A stretch of DNA of 64,000 bases, taken from Sipunculus nudus (lineage: Eukaryota; Annelida; Sipuncula; Golfingiida; Sipunculidae). Under the pieces are notes generated by a model. That model was not told the origin of the DNA and ran no database searches. It saw only the letters and a program-made list of their open reading frames with translations. The stretch covers positions 59,897,953-59,961,952 of the forward strand of contig CM049311.1 of assembly GCA_026874595.1 (NCBI GenBank). The letters run 5' to 3'. Shown piece by piece: positions 40,250 through 46,897 of the stretch. A program made the position numbers and the translations under genes. The stretch's first letter is position 1, and every line of letters begins with the position of its first letter.

Positions 40250-40612
40250 TATATATTCATATATATTCATATATAATGATGCATGCTTAATGGCTTCCTT
40301 TCTGTTTATAATTAATTATTATTGTTAATTATAATTATTTTTATTATTATTATTAATTATTGATTATTATTATTAATAATATTATTATTATTCATAGTTA
40401 TATTATTAATTTGTTTAATTAGGTTTGAAGATCAAAGGAAAGGATCAGAATCAGGCTCGCAGCCTGCGTCAAGCGGAGCCACGTTCCAGCGCAACCTGAT
40501 GCAGATGTTAGGGGTTCCTGTACCACACACCGCGTCAGCTGCCACGCAGACAGTGGTGAGGGTTCGGCGATCTGCATCAACGCAAACAGATCCAGACCAT
40601 GGTCCCAGGTAG
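879..40612 (+). CDS. AMBRA1: AMBRA1, complete coding region in 15 exons (gene-level entry)
   Basis: Autophagy and cell-cycle regulator. In animals AMBRA1 is the WD40 substrate receptor of the DDB1-CUL4 ubiquitin ligase (targets include D-type cyclins), and it binds Beclin-1 and dynein light chain. Joining 879-1010, 1369-1427, 2898-3081, 10932-11107, 18138-18236, 22172-22365, 22982-24814, 30866-30914, 31423-31595, 32220-32330, 34585-34770, 38443-38540, 39230-39286, 39960-40099 and 40423-40612 gives 3681 nt (1226 residues plus stop), open throughout and phase-consistent at all 14 junctions. The vertebrate protein is about 1300 residues. Seen: N-terminal WD40 half (residues ~45-216), disordered linker (~217-910) with a coiled coil at ~789-867, C-terminal WD40 half (~910-1163), two TQT motifs (1205-1207, 1217-1219). 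Similarity to vertebrate AMBRA1 is strong in both propeller halves and weak in the linker. The start aligns with the vertebrate N terminus (M-x-[KV]-x5-[NA] start, then R-E-[TR]-G). Confidence 0.96.
1369..1427 (+). CDS. AMBRA1: AMBRA1 exon 2
   Basis: A 59-nt exon between TTTCAG and GTAAGT. It codes residues 45-63, ending [11 protein letters not shown], which matches the vertebrate RSTFLLAFSPD strand that opens the first WD40 blade. It enters in phase 0 and leaves two bases (GG) for the codon completed by exon 3. Confidence 0.95.
1428..2897. other. AMBRA1 intron 2 with a two-unit ~300-bp direct repeat
   Basis: Two diverged tandem units start near 2225 and 2525 (each begins GAGCGGGA-ATCT and continues with TTTCTTT-GTGC, then ...GGTGGATTGTTAT). 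They belong to a repeat whose start near 2095 reads ATTATGCTCCCGTGCGAGG. No exon-like sequence seen. Confidence 0.5.
2898..3081 (+). CDS. AMBRA1: AMBRA1 exon 3, WD40 blades 1-2
   Basis: Acceptor TTTTTTGCAG, donor GTGAGT. Codes residues 64-125. It contains the diagnostic [17 protein letters not shown] stretch (GH of the blade) and ends GEVRIWDL with the WD dipeptide at 122-123. This is the best-conserved block of the gene and nearly colinear with the vertebrate protein. Confidence 0.97.
6074..10171 (+). mobile_element. Family B element inserted in the C/A element, itself interrupted
   Basis: Left end TGTATCCGCCAAAACAGAG at 6074; right end CCCATATTCTAG ends at 10171. Between 6178 and 8825 it is split by a family G element. 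The remaining body (8826-10171) has repeated units with the GGTGGCGCCACC palindrome (exact 14-mer AGGTGGCGCCACCT at 9178-9191; near copies at about 9461, 9736, 9868). Insertion lies between T residues of the host element. No coding capacity. Confidence 0.75.
6178..8825 (+). mobile_element. Family G element (GTCC type), innermost of a three-level nest
   Basis: It starts with the near-palindrome AGCTCAGCTGACT-ATA-AGTCATCTGAGCT at 6182, then a (GTCC)n tract at ~6231-6275. It ends CAGCTGAGCGCCGTGACCCATAGGTCCCTTG. The body contains two ~700-bp direct units (from ~6290 and ~6985), each with the recurrent CTGCCTAATATCAAAACCAC block. GCTCAGCTG (left) and CAGCTGAGC (right) form the subterminal inverted repeat. 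Confidence 0.75.
10932..11107 (+). CDS. AMBRA1: AMBRA1 exon 4, WD40 blade 3
   Basis: Acceptor TTTGTAG, donor GTACAG. Codes residues 126-183 plus two bases. Contains [17 protein letters not shown], then [11 protein letters not shown] (WD at 163-164) and [10 protein letters not shown], all with direct vertebrate counterparts. It follows a 7.85-kb intron filled by nested mobile elements. Confidence 0.97.
11522..13800 (+). mobile_element. Family G element with a poly-C tract
   Basis: Left palindrome AGCTCAGCTGACT...AGTCATCTGAGCT at ~11527, (GTCC)n at ~11570-11610, right end CAGCTGAGCGCCGTGACCCATGGGTCCCTTG ending near 13798. It has one internal ~700-bp unit and a 27-base poly-C run at 12382-12408. 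The right-hand 500 bp (from ~13260) is shared with the copies ending at 8825 and 37740. Followed immediately by a (TA)n tract. Confidence 0.8.
13814..13857. repeat. (TA)n microsatellite
   Basis: About 20 uninterrupted TA units directly after the right end of the family G element. Confidence 0.9.
15575..17500 (+). mobile_element. Family G element with a poly-C tract
   Basis: Left palindrome at ~15578 (AGCTCAGCTGACTATAAGTC...), (GTCC)n at ~15625-15662, poly-C with one G at 16470-16494, right end CAGCTGAGCACAGTGACCCATAGGTCCCTTG ending ~17497. The poly-C lies at the same internal position as in the 11522 copy, so it is an inherited part of this subfamily. Confidence 0.75.
18020..18060 (+). mobile_element. 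Degenerate family G right end
   Basis: GACAGCTGAGTGCTGTGAGTCA-TTGGTTCTTGTTTT resembles the family G right terminus (CAGCTGAGCGCCGTGACCCATGGGTCCCTTG). No left end was found for it in the preceding 500 bp. Confidence 0.4.
18138..18236 (+). CDS. AMBRA1: AMBRA1 exon 5, end of the N-terminal propeller half
   Basis: Acceptor CTGTAG, donor GTTAGT. With the split AGG arginine codon it reads [18 protein letters not shown], matching vertebrate RLVRFDPLGHYLLTAI. The tail ([13 protein letters not shown]) is the start of the variable linker. 99 nt; takes one base and leaves two, so phase is kept. Confidence 0.92.
18266..21045 (+). mobile_element. Full-length family C/A element in intron 5
   Basis: Left end TTTTTAGCGAACCTGTGAGC; right end CACAGGTTCGCATTAGGCCTGTAGGCCTTG. 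Uninterrupted, so it serves as the reference copy. Internal: three ~178-bp tandem units at ~18890-19425 (each with GGGAAGCTGAATTTAGTCAT and CTTCTTCTCAAAAACCACT); GGTGGCGCCACCTGCATCGG at ~18718; CACTCAGTGCAGCCAGG units at 20480-20560; and CATGTGATCACC-type short repeats at 20220-20330. No coding frame. Non-autonomous. Confidence 0.75.
21082..21554. mobile_element. hAT-type MITE, 473 bp, with perfect 8-bp target duplication
   Basis: Terminal inverted repeats CAGGGTTGGGGTCA (14 bp exact, 21082-21095 and 21541-21554). Both ends are flanked by ATATTTAT (21074-21081 and 21555-21562), an exact 8-bp target-site duplication. CAGGG ends plus an 8-bp duplication are the hAT signature. The interior is rich in AAATAC repeats and has no transposase, hence non-autonomous. 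Confidence 0.92.
22172..22365 (+). CDS. AMBRA1: AMBRA1 exon 6, start of linker
   Basis: Acceptor TTCTTTTAG, donor GTAATT. Codes residues 217-281, reading on from a split AGT codon. Contains [19 protein letters not shown] and [21 protein letters not shown]. It is phase-compatible with exons 5 and 7 only in this frame. Low similarity to vertebrates, as expected for the linker. Confidence 0.9.
22386..22412. repeat. (TA)n(TG)n microsatellite
   Basis: Compound TA then TG dinucleotide run in intron 6; a second (TA)n run lies at 22576-22599. Confidence 0.85.
22982..24814 (+). CDS. AMBRA1: AMBRA1 exon 7, giant linker exon (611 codons)
   Basis: Acceptor TGTTTTTCAG, donor GTGAGT at 24815. The open frame continues into the intron to 24909, but the donor is canonical and the next exon keeps phase. 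Codes residues ~282-892. It is rich in Ser, Gly, Pro, Gln and Arg and low in hydrophobic residues, so largely disordered. Local features: a Cys cluster C562-x3-C566-x2-C569-x-H571; four tandem 7-residue repeats of the form x-REHL-x-G at 585-612 (DNA period 21 bp, 23890-23973); and an Arg/Glu/Leu-rich coiled coil at ~789-867. The acidic EEEDEPDEP block follows the coiled coil. In the family this region binds Beclin-1 and other partners. I infer the same role but cannot place the binding site. Confidence 0.94.
23890..23973 (+). repeat. Four 21-bp tandem repeats inside AMBRA1 exon 7
   Basis: Units of 21 bp in frame, each coding a heptapeptide of the pattern G-[STN]-R-E-[NH]-L-x. Units 2-4 are closest (GGAAMCAGRGAGCACYT-type). 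The period keeps the reading frame, so unit number could vary without harm. Confidence 0.85.
24815..25928. other. Left part of AMBRA1 intron 7, nothing recognised
   Basis: Unique-looking AT-rich sequence after the exon 7 donor. An in-frame read-through extends 32 codons to a stop at 24907. No repeat family or RNA gene identified. Confidence 0.5.
25929..26804 (+). mobile_element. Family G (D-type) short element
   Basis: Left end TTTTTAGCACAGCTGACTTAAAGTCATCCGAGC, then a GTCCGTCTGTCC tract; right end GGCTGAGCATCATAACCCATGGGTGACTTG. The body has the ~330-bp unit carrying CTGCAGACTAGTGGCGCTACC and TTTTTGAGACCTTT. Same ends as family G but a different central repeat. Confidence 0.65.
27222..30629 (+). 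mobile_element. Family G (D-type) element with ~337-bp tandem array, hosting a family B insertion
   Basis: Left end TTTTTAGCTCAGCTGACTGAAAGTC, GTCC tract at ~27270-27297; right end CAGCTGAGCGTCATGACCCATGGGTCACTTG. The GCAGACTGG motif recurs at 27548, 27885, 28221, 28557, 28906 and 29245, a period of 336-349 bp. Most units carry GGTGGCGCCACC or a close variant. The sixth unit is cut at the T run after CACCTGTATTT by the B element 29273-30444 and resumes with TTTTAAAAGTTTACACATTTTTC. Confidence 0.8.
29273..30444 (+). mobile_element. Family B element with a paralogous empty site
   Basis: Left end GTATCCGCCAAAACGAAGTT-TTGCGGATAC (a hairpin-capable palindrome); right end GATTTTGGCAGATACATG...CCCGTATTCTAG. 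It sits in a T run of the ~337-bp D-type unit; neighbouring units (for example 28236-28300) show the uninterrupted site. No duplicated target bases beyond the T run. Internal GGTGGCGCCACC units (14-mer at 29737-29750). Confidence 0.8.
30866..30914 (+). CDS. AMBRA1: AMBRA1 exon 8 (49-nt micro-like exon)
   Basis: Acceptor ATACTCAG, donor GTGAGC. Codes [17 protein letters not shown] with split codons at both ends. Only 49 nt, but it restores the phase between exon 7 (leaves one base) and exon 9 (needs two). Skipping it would shift the frame. Proline-rich linker. Confidence 0.85.
31423..31595 (+). CDS. AMBRA1: AMBRA1 exon 9, start of the C-terminal propeller half
   Basis: Acceptor CTGTTCCAG, donor GTAGTG. 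Codes residues ~909-966. Contains [20 protein letters not shown], ending INRAIAG, the vertebrate NRAIAG motif. The segment before it ([20 protein letters not shown]) is charged and helical. Confidence 0.94.
31660..32150. repeat. Diverged repeat in AMBRA1 intron 9
   Basis: A GTCTGTCTGACTAGTCTGTCCG tract is followed by similar ~140-bp blocks (TATCTTGCCAGAGTTCAG / TATCTTGCCTAAGTTTGA, AAAATCGATGCATATTTAAT / AAATCCATGCGTCTTGAAT, and so on). Boundaries are unclear. Confidence 0.4.
32220..32330 (+). CDS. AMBRA1: AMBRA1 exon 10
   Basis: Acceptor CATTTTCAG, donor GTAGGC. Codes residues ~967-1003: [29 protein letters not shown], matching vertebrate GVFVGTGEGAVANNI and RLQWWDFTK. 111 nt, phase kept. 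Confidence 0.95.
32711..34165 (+). mobile_element. Family B element, full length, in intron 10
   Basis: Left end TTGTATCCGCCAAAACGAAG; right end TTTTGGCGGATACACG then GTCGCTTGTCGACTACCCG and TATTCTAG. GTATCCGCCAAAA (left) and TTTTGGCGGATAC (right) are exact 13-bp subterminal inverted repeats. The bases before CTAG fold (GTCG/CGAC and flanking pairs). Internal dimeric unit ~280 bp with palindromes at 33021-33034, 33170-33183 and 33450-33463 (exact AGGTGGCGCCACCT) and variants between. Uninterrupted, so this is the reference copy. Confidence 0.8.
34585..34770 (+). CDS. AMBRA1: AMBRA1 exon 11
   Basis: Acceptor TATTTGTAG, donor GTAAGT. Codes residues ~1004-1065: [19 protein letters not shown], then [17 protein letters not shown] and [10 protein letters not shown]. 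These match vertebrate [16 protein letters not shown] and GEMLYTKRFG closely. A WD40 blade of the C-terminal half. Confidence 0.97.
35063..37741 (+). mobile_element. Family G element, two-unit form, in intron 11
   Basis: Left AGCTCAGCTGACTATAAGTC palindrome, GTCC/GTCT tract at ~35111-35155; right end CAGCTGAGCGCCGTGACCCATGGGTTCCTTG. Two ~700-bp direct units (from ~35190 and ~35880), as in the copy at 6178-8825, to which it is closely similar over its full length. Confidence 0.8.
38443..38540 (+). CDS. AMBRA1: AMBRA1 exon 12 (followed by a GC donor)
   Basis: Acceptor TTTTGTAG. Codes residues 1066-1098: [20 protein letters not shown], then [13 protein letters not shown], matching vertebrate [11 protein letters not shown] and VGLASRR. 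The exon must end at CAG 38540 to join exon 13 in phase 0, so the intron begins GCAAGT, the typical GC-AG donor. The only nearby GT (GTAACA, four bases on) would shift the frame. Confidence 0.93.
39230..39286 (+). CDS. AMBRA1: AMBRA1 exon 13 (57 nt)
   Basis: Acceptor TTTATTCAG, donor GTGAGT. Codes [19 protein letters not shown] (residues 1099-1117), matching vertebrate MVAQVFRLQQAHGGETSM. Phase 0 on both sides, so it could be skipped without a frameshift, but its conservation argues for constitutive use. Confidence 0.95.
39960..40099 (+). CDS. AMBRA1: AMBRA1 exon 14, last WD40 blade
   Basis: Acceptor GTTATAG, donor GTAAGT. Codes residues 1118-1163: [20 protein letters not shown] then [11 protein letters not shown], matching vertebrate HVSINSARWLPEPG and YGTNKGDLVICRP. 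This closes the C-terminal half of the propeller. Confidence 0.96.
40125..40210. mobile_element. Short MITE-like inverted repeat in intron 14
   Basis: About 85 bp with imperfect inverted ends (TACAAGT-CCTGTATAACGG and CCGTAATACAGGCGTTCTACTGTA) and GGCCAC/GGTGACC internal pairs, next to a (TA)n tract. Resembles the 53681 MITE in style. Confidence 0.45.
40210..40420. repeat. (TA)n and ATT-rich low-complexity tract
   Basis: A TA run (40211-40246), then ATATTCAT repeats, then an ATT/ATA trinucleotide-rich stretch up to the exon 15 acceptor. Confidence 0.85.
40423..40612 (+). CDS. AMBRA1: AMBRA1 exon 15, C-terminal tail with two TQT motifs
   Basis: Acceptor TTTAATTAG. Codes residues 1164-1226 and stops at TAG 40610-40612. 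It carries AATQTV (TQT 1205-1207) and ASTQTD (TQT 1217-1219), exactly 12 residues apart, the same spacing as the two dynein-light-chain-binding TQT motifs of vertebrate AMBRA1. [10 protein letters not shown] just before them corresponds to the vertebrate GLMNAIGLQP. The vertebrate LIR (WxxL, upstream of the TQT pair) and the ~200-residue tail after them are not present. The stop overlaps a possible donor (CCCAG|GTAGCA), so an alternative longer isoform cannot be excluded. Confidence 0.91.
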
Positions 40613-40790
40613 CAGAGACAACGCCATTGTCTACAATTAACATCCTGTTGGAGCTAAATTCATACTAAAATTATGATGGACTGCTGTGTTATAAATGTGA
40701 CGTGTATGGACATTTCTCAAATTAATCCATAGTTATATATGTCAATAATGTGAATTACAATAAAGAAAAATGTGGGTGATATATATGTGC
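40613..40790 (+). other. AMBRA1: AMBRA1 3'UTR with polyadenylation signal
   Basis: An AATAAA hexamer at 40759-40764 lies 147 bases after the stop in AT-rich sequence. It is the first such signal and would give a short 3'UTR ending near 40.78 kb. Further AATAAA hexamers occur downstream (near 41.25 and 41.73 kb). The UTR length is an inference. Confidence 0.6.
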
Positions 40791-42560
40791 TTAAAGGGAT
40801 ATAAGAATTATCCTGATAATTATGTTATGAATAGATAAGTAGCAGAGGTCACTCTTGTCTCATGTATAAATATATGTTATATGAAGCAAATTGTAATTGC
40901 CAGAATTTATAATTACACTAACTTAATATAAAACATTAATTATATATTTTGGTCATCTTGGGCATTGACTTAATCAGATCCCTCTGTTAGTCCAAGAAGG
41001 GGTTCAGTTATAAATTTAAAACAATTTAAGTATGTTTTTGTGTTCATATTAATTCATACTTGACTACCCTAACTTGTCAGTATATATTAAGTGAAAGATA
41101 ACTAAGTACATACATGTATATTGTATTTCTACTTATAAAAGGGATTAACAGAATATATATTGAGAATGGTGTAAGTAATACATGTATCACATTTGCTTAT
41201 CTTAAGTTAAGGCAGTTAAAGCTGACTAGTTCAGTATAGACTTGTATAATGTAAAATAAACATTTTAAAATATTGTCAGTATTATCAATGATAAGTCTGA
41301 TCTAAAATCAATGTTTTAACTGGAGGGCTGTTTATGCCATCTAATCAGGACTGAGCCAGGTATAATGACATAAGAATAAAACTTTTACTCTACTGGTCAG
41401 ATCATCAGATGGGATGTCCCGCTCATATATTGATTGGAATAACTGGTGATACAGTTATGTCTAATTAAAAATTTTATGCAGAAAATGATCTGCTTATTTT
41501 CTAAAATTTAGGGAAATTTAACCTTTATTACCCAAAGTTTAGAAGATTGTAATCCCATACACCAAGTTACGGTAGTGTCTATAGAGTCCGCTACCTTTCT
41601 AATTTCTTCATTCTAAGTTGACTGGATGACTGGTATGTGATACACGGTCTCTGCAGTCTCACTGGCTGAGCTGCTAAGGTATTTTCACATTAAGTATATT
41701 GTATGTAATGCTAAAACCCAGCAATAATAAATTACAGCACATACCTTGTGCTAGCTTGTCTTAATTTTGGTATCCATAACAACAGGTGGTGCAGGGTTTG
41801 ATGTTGTTTTTGATTATCAGTTCTCAAGATAAACATAGACTTGTATAAGAAATGGTGTGTAGCCGTTGATGTCGTTGGTTTGCATACCGCTGATTGTGTG
41901 CTCCTGGTAACACCAAATATACACTCGTATAAGCTTTTACAAGTGGGAAAAGTTTATTTACTTTTTGTGAGTCTTGATGCTGGCTTTTTCACAATAAATA
42001 TTCAAATATGTTGATGACCAGCAGTTTTGAGTGTTCTCTTGGTGTAAATCAGTCCAGTTAGATTTACTTACAATATTGACGGACCAGAGGTTGACAGATG
42101 ACAGACTAGAGGTTGAATGAAATGATAACTTTTGATATGGCATTTGTGCACCTTAAATATTTGCAACTCGAGAAAAACAAGCAGTCTAGACTGCTACCGG
42201 TATATTCCATTTCTTCAGGAACACGAAACCTCGAGAATTTAGAGAAAGTTAAATCTGTTTGAAGGAAATCTCAAGTTTTCTGTCTAGAGTTTTGTCTATA
42301 GACTTGTCTGTAAATTTGTACTCCTGAAGCCACCAAAAGACTGATTAAATCATTTAAGTTTCTGTTTCTAAAATCTATAAATAAAGACTGATGTTAGCCA
42401 CAGAGAAGTCTCTGTGCATCTTTCTGTCAAATGGCTTCAATTCACAGTAAGATATAATGTATGACTGGAATTCAACTGCTGGTAGAGTATTATCTTCATT
42501 GGGCATTTAGTTTTAGCCTGTATTTATTCAGATCGATTGAAAACCAGATTTTTTACCCCA
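40790..42560. other. Intergenic region after AMBRA1, nothing recognised
   Basis: AT-rich, apparently unique sequence. No open frame of note, no repeat family seen elsewhere in the window. Confidence 0.5.
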
Positions 42561-42567
42561 GAATATA

Positions 42568-42845
42568 ATTGTACCCGCCAAACAAAGTTTTGCGGATATA
42601 ATGTATTTGACCGAGGTCGTGAGCAGACGAGTTCGGACTCCCGGTCAGACCCCCACCATGACAAAACCCTTCGGCAAGGTCCCAAATGCAAGTGTGCCTC
42701 TGTCCACCCAGCAATGGAAACTAAACACTTGGAAGGTAACCTGTGATGGACTAGCGTCCCGTCCAGGAAGAGTATATAAGTCACTTCACGCTACCTAACT
42801 GGGACAAGCTTCGGCCTGATGAGCCATTAGGCTCGGGTGTAAAAG
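42568..42845 (+). mobile_element. Chimeric repeat: family B left end joined to a retroposon-like tail
   Basis: 42569-42612 matches the family B left end (GTACCCGCCAAACAAAG-TTTTGCGG-ATA). From ~42735 the sequence GTGATGGACTAGCGTCCCGT and TTAGGCTCGGGTGTAAAAGC resembles a 3' tail widely shared by animal SINE/LINE elements. No poly-A or target duplication could be defined. Confidence 0.45.
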
Positions 42846-42892
42846 CCCAACAGACTTAACTAACATTTACCGCTAGACATTGGGTTATAGAC

Positions 42893-43045
42893 TAAGAGTA
42901 ATAAGTAATAGTAATAGTAATAGACTTATTACAGCTTTTTTCATGTAATTGTAATAGTAATAGACTCAGACATTTGAGCTGTAATTGTAAGTTATATAAA
43001 AAGAAGGCAGCGTAATAGAGTAATACATATTACTTTCTATTACTT
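42893..43045. repeat. TAATAG-rich tract
   Basis: Interrupted (TAATAG)n / (AATAGT)n hexamer-type repeats, similar to those at 49650-49960. Confidence 0.7.
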
Positions 43046-43786
43046 ACTATGACCTGCTTATCTACAAGGCTGAAAAGGCTTGGTTCTTATCCAGTGACTA
43101 CCTAGGATGTGCCTTTTGTTAAGGTAAGCAGGGGCCAGCTGTTGTACTATTCACTAGTTACATAAGAGTACTGGACAGAGCAGGTCTCAGCCAAATAGTC
43201 TATCTAGCACTATCTGACCTTTGATTACTAAAAGGAGGATAAACAGGGGCATATTTGCTGTTAAGAGACAGATAAATTGTTTATTATTACTGAGAAATGT
43301 AAATCATATCCCACAACCTTTAGTCCCAAGGGATATTCTGAAATGAACCTAAACTTGTTTTCACCAATCACCATTTTATGATACAGAGAGCAACCACAAG
43401 AAAACAAGCAAATTCGTGGAATTCATGTCCTCCGCTTTGTGCTCTTGTTTTTCATGCTTGATAAGCAACCAAAATTATGACGTGGAAAAAATCTTGAGGG
43501 CACAAGAAAACTATGACGTGGAGACATCTGCAGGCGAACATAAAAACTAAAACACATTTATCAATTGGACCAAAATTTGATAATTTTGTTTTGAGCTGAA
43601 GAGAATTATTTTTCAAATGGACACTTCAAAACCAATCCCAACCAAAGTATGTATTAGAGCAATCACTGATCCAAATTTGAATGGAATCGGATAAAATATA
43701 GGAAAGTTATTGCATGGAAAAAAAAAAAAACGGATAGACAGACAGACACACCCATATCAGTGACCCCACATCCACTGAGCAGGGGA

Positions 43787-44740
43787 CAACAAGGCCTACA
43801 GGCCTAATGTGAAGCTATGGTATGGGATACGCTCCAGGTATAATTCTTCAATGCTGGACAATTACTTTTCAAGTACATGTGTAACATGTATATAAACAGT
43901 GCAAGACCTAAACATTTGAACAAGAAACAATAACACAAACATCACTGCTTAAATTCTGGCATGGGTGCACACAACACATAAATGATTGTAGGTGGCGCCA
44001 TAAGTCTTGTATACAACACAACTATCCAATATGTATGGACATGTATAATTTCAGGCTGTTCTGTCAAATCACTCCTGAGGAATAAGCAAGAGTATACACT
44101 GCAAAAATTATTGTAGGTGGCGCCAACTGTCTTGCATACAAAGAAGCTATCTAATGTTATTTAGATATGCCCAATTTCAGGCTGATATATCAAACCCCTC
44201 CTGAGAAATAAGCACTTTTAAAAAATTATTGTAGGTGGCGCCATCAGTGTTGTATGCGACAGAGCTATCCGAATGTATTAATATGTCCAATTTCAGGCCG
44301 ATATATCCAGGCACATACACTCTGCCAAAGTCACGGTAGGTGGCAACACCTGTCTTGAAAATGAGAAAGCCATCAAAGATGCAAAGGCAGGTCAAAATAT
44401 CAGGTTTATACTTAAAGATATCTTGAATTTGATGCAATGGGCTGACCAGGCTTAGGTGAGCAAGGCAGTTGCTCAGAGTGAACTGTGACAAATTGGTGGC
44501 ACAAGTGAACTCTTGACCTGCACCTTGCTGCACTGACCGAACTTTTTATCTTTACCTGGCTGCAATGAGTGAACTCTTGACCTGTTGCATAATCTGACAC
44601 AGTTAGAAGTCTGCCAAAGCTATAAATAGATCCAGACTGACCTTTGGCCTGTTCTCAAATCTGAAATAGTTTGCAGGCTATTTATAAATACAGACACAAT
44701 TTAAGCCTGGTGGTAAATCTTGTTTACAAGACTGATAAAC
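43787..44740 (-). mobile_element. Family C/A element, right part, minus strand
   Basis: It begins with ACAAGGCCTACAGGCCTAATG, the reverse complement of the C/A right end, and continues with three or more GTAGGTGGCGCCA units (43991, 44116, 44234) and CACTCAGTGCAG-type units in reverse complement. Its left part may be the fragment at 46142-46897. Confidence 0.7.
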
Positions 44741-45069
44741 TTTGGTTACAATGCTTTTTTTTCAAGCTGACCTATCCATAAGATATTTTTTTATCAAAAT
44801 GTTAAAAATAATAAGAGATGTAGTCTTTCATTGTTAAAGGTCCAATAATTCTGCCAACAATCATTTCATACTTTAACAAAGGCCTAACAACAGTTTTGCA
44901 GAAGAAGACTATGGCAGTCCTCGGTTCAAAATAGGCTTTCTAATGGCCACATGACCAAATTTAGCTTTGTATGACTCTACCAAAAAATCAACAAACCCAA
45001 TCTATTCTCATACAATTGAAAGAATAGACTGGCATAGTCCATGGAATAGTTATGACTTAATTTTTGCTT

Positions 45070-45960
45070 CTGACAGAGAAATTAAACGTTCCCGCGTTTC
45101 GGTACCGTCATCTTGCGGCAACTCATATAACTAATTTACCACTATCTGACCCTCTAATTTCATGGACTGGTAATCTTGGTCGGTTCCCGGACAGTCTGTG
45201 CCAAACATCACCGCCTCGCTAAACTAAGGTCTTTTCAAGTGATGTCAGCAGTGGTATTTCCCAGAATCTTTTCCAAAACCAACATGGTTCATTCAGTCAT
45301 CGCCTACTCCGGGCTTCCGATTGGCTACTAATATTCCCATTTAATTTGTCGTAATATTTTAGGCCGTCGCTTATGTTAAGTTCGGCAAGACTTTAAAACA
45401 CTATAACGCTCAGTCTCAGTGTTAACGTTTATCGGACCACCACTCTTGACAGTACGCCTAACAAACTCTGGCTCAGCCAATCAGCGCGAGATATTCAGGT
45501 GCACACGCGACGAGCGCAGTCGAATGTACCGGCTGACTGAAACGATCACGATTCGCGAGTCGGAATTCGACAATTAATACACGGGTTCAGACAAATGCTG
45601 CCAGCTGCTCTTGTCATCTCGGCAGAGGGAATTTTACTGGACCTGTTGGTATAAAACTGTTGCGATAGTGTCTACAATATGCACTTACATTTGGCCCATG
45701 GACTGTAATATTCGTTCAGCAGAGATATATCATAGGACACGAAGGTCCATGCGTGGAATACCTGAATATATGATTTCAGTGCGAATGTTACCAAGCGGGT
45801 CGAGCTGTTGGATCGCTGTTGGCGTTCTCATAGCAACGATGCCTCTCACATGAGGCGTGACGGCCTGATATGCAAATACGGGGGAATCGTCAGGTCCTCA
45901 AAGAGCCTTGTGACGCCTTAATATGCAAATATCAGGGATGCACCATACGGACTTCACAGG
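45070..45960. promoter_or_regulatory. CpG-rich island, promoter-like
   Basis: Clearly richer in CG dinucleotides than its surroundings (for example CGACGAGCGCAGTCGAAT and CACGATTCGCGAGTCGG), with a CCAAT box context AGCCAATCAGCGCGAG at ~45475. A short ATG frame (45596-45655, hydrophobic, 19 codons) and an 80-codon frame (45611-45853) follow, neither recognisable. It could be the promoter of an unseen gene or a captured fragment, since it lies between two pieces of a C/A element. Confidence 0.35.
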
Positions 45961-46141
45961 GCTTAAGTCTATCGGTACATGGAATCACGTTTTATTTTAA
46001 GCATTTCATTAGTAAACGCAAATATTAAAGCCAAGGCAGGGATATTGAAAGAACCATACCCTAGATTAATACTTGTGAAAAACTTAACGATTCAGCTTAA
46101 CTGTTTCATCATAAAACAATCGAAAACTGAAAGAGGCTAAT

Positions 46142-46897
46142 ATTATGAGGTTTTTGTTTGTAAACAGGTTGTTGTAGGTGGCACCACAAAAATTGTAATT
46201 CCAAATATGAGTCATGTAACCAACATTTGCACAAAACCTGGTGATGCTAGCTCCTGTCGGTTATGAGATCGTTATGTCAGTATGCATACTTGGAGAAATC
46301 ACTTAGTTCAAATTCCTGTAACTCCTCTAAAATTCAACAAACCAAAACTCTTTAAACAAACTTGAGAGCGCTTATTTCTTGGATGATTTCTGTGAAATAT
46401 TGAACCATTAGGCTGAATGATTTCAAAGAAGAAATATTCCAAGGTATTTCAGTTTTTTACCCGTAAAATGTAAGATAATGCAGTTGGCGCCACAAAACGC
46501 TCAATCCCACAATATTTGATATGTGACTGAATTTTACATAAAATTTGGGGATGCTTGCTCCTAATCATGAGAAATTATGGGTTAATATACTGATGATCGA
46601 TGACCCATGTACGGGAAAGGTTGATGCAGATGGCCCCACCAAAACTTCAAATTCGTATATGAGCCATGTGATCAACATTTGCATCAAATTTGGTGAAGAT
46701 GGCTCAGCCATTTCTAATATTGTCATTTAAGTATCCTTTTTTTTTGGCCAAATGACTTAAGTTCAGCTTCCTGTAACTCGGCTAAAATGATCAGAACTGG
46801 AACCATTCGAACAAACTTGAGAGAGGTTGTATCAGTGATTATTCCTGTGAAATATTAAACAATTTTGCTGGACATTTTCGCAGAAGATTTTTCAAAG
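46142..46897 (-). mobile_element. Family C/A element, left-part fragment, minus strand
   Basis: The reverse complement matches 3950-4270 and 18400-18730: AAAATCTTCTTCTCCGAAA-like and TTTGTTCGAATGGTTCCAG blocks and TTGGCGCCACC variants. It is cut at 46897 by a family G (D-type) left end. Confidence 0.6.
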
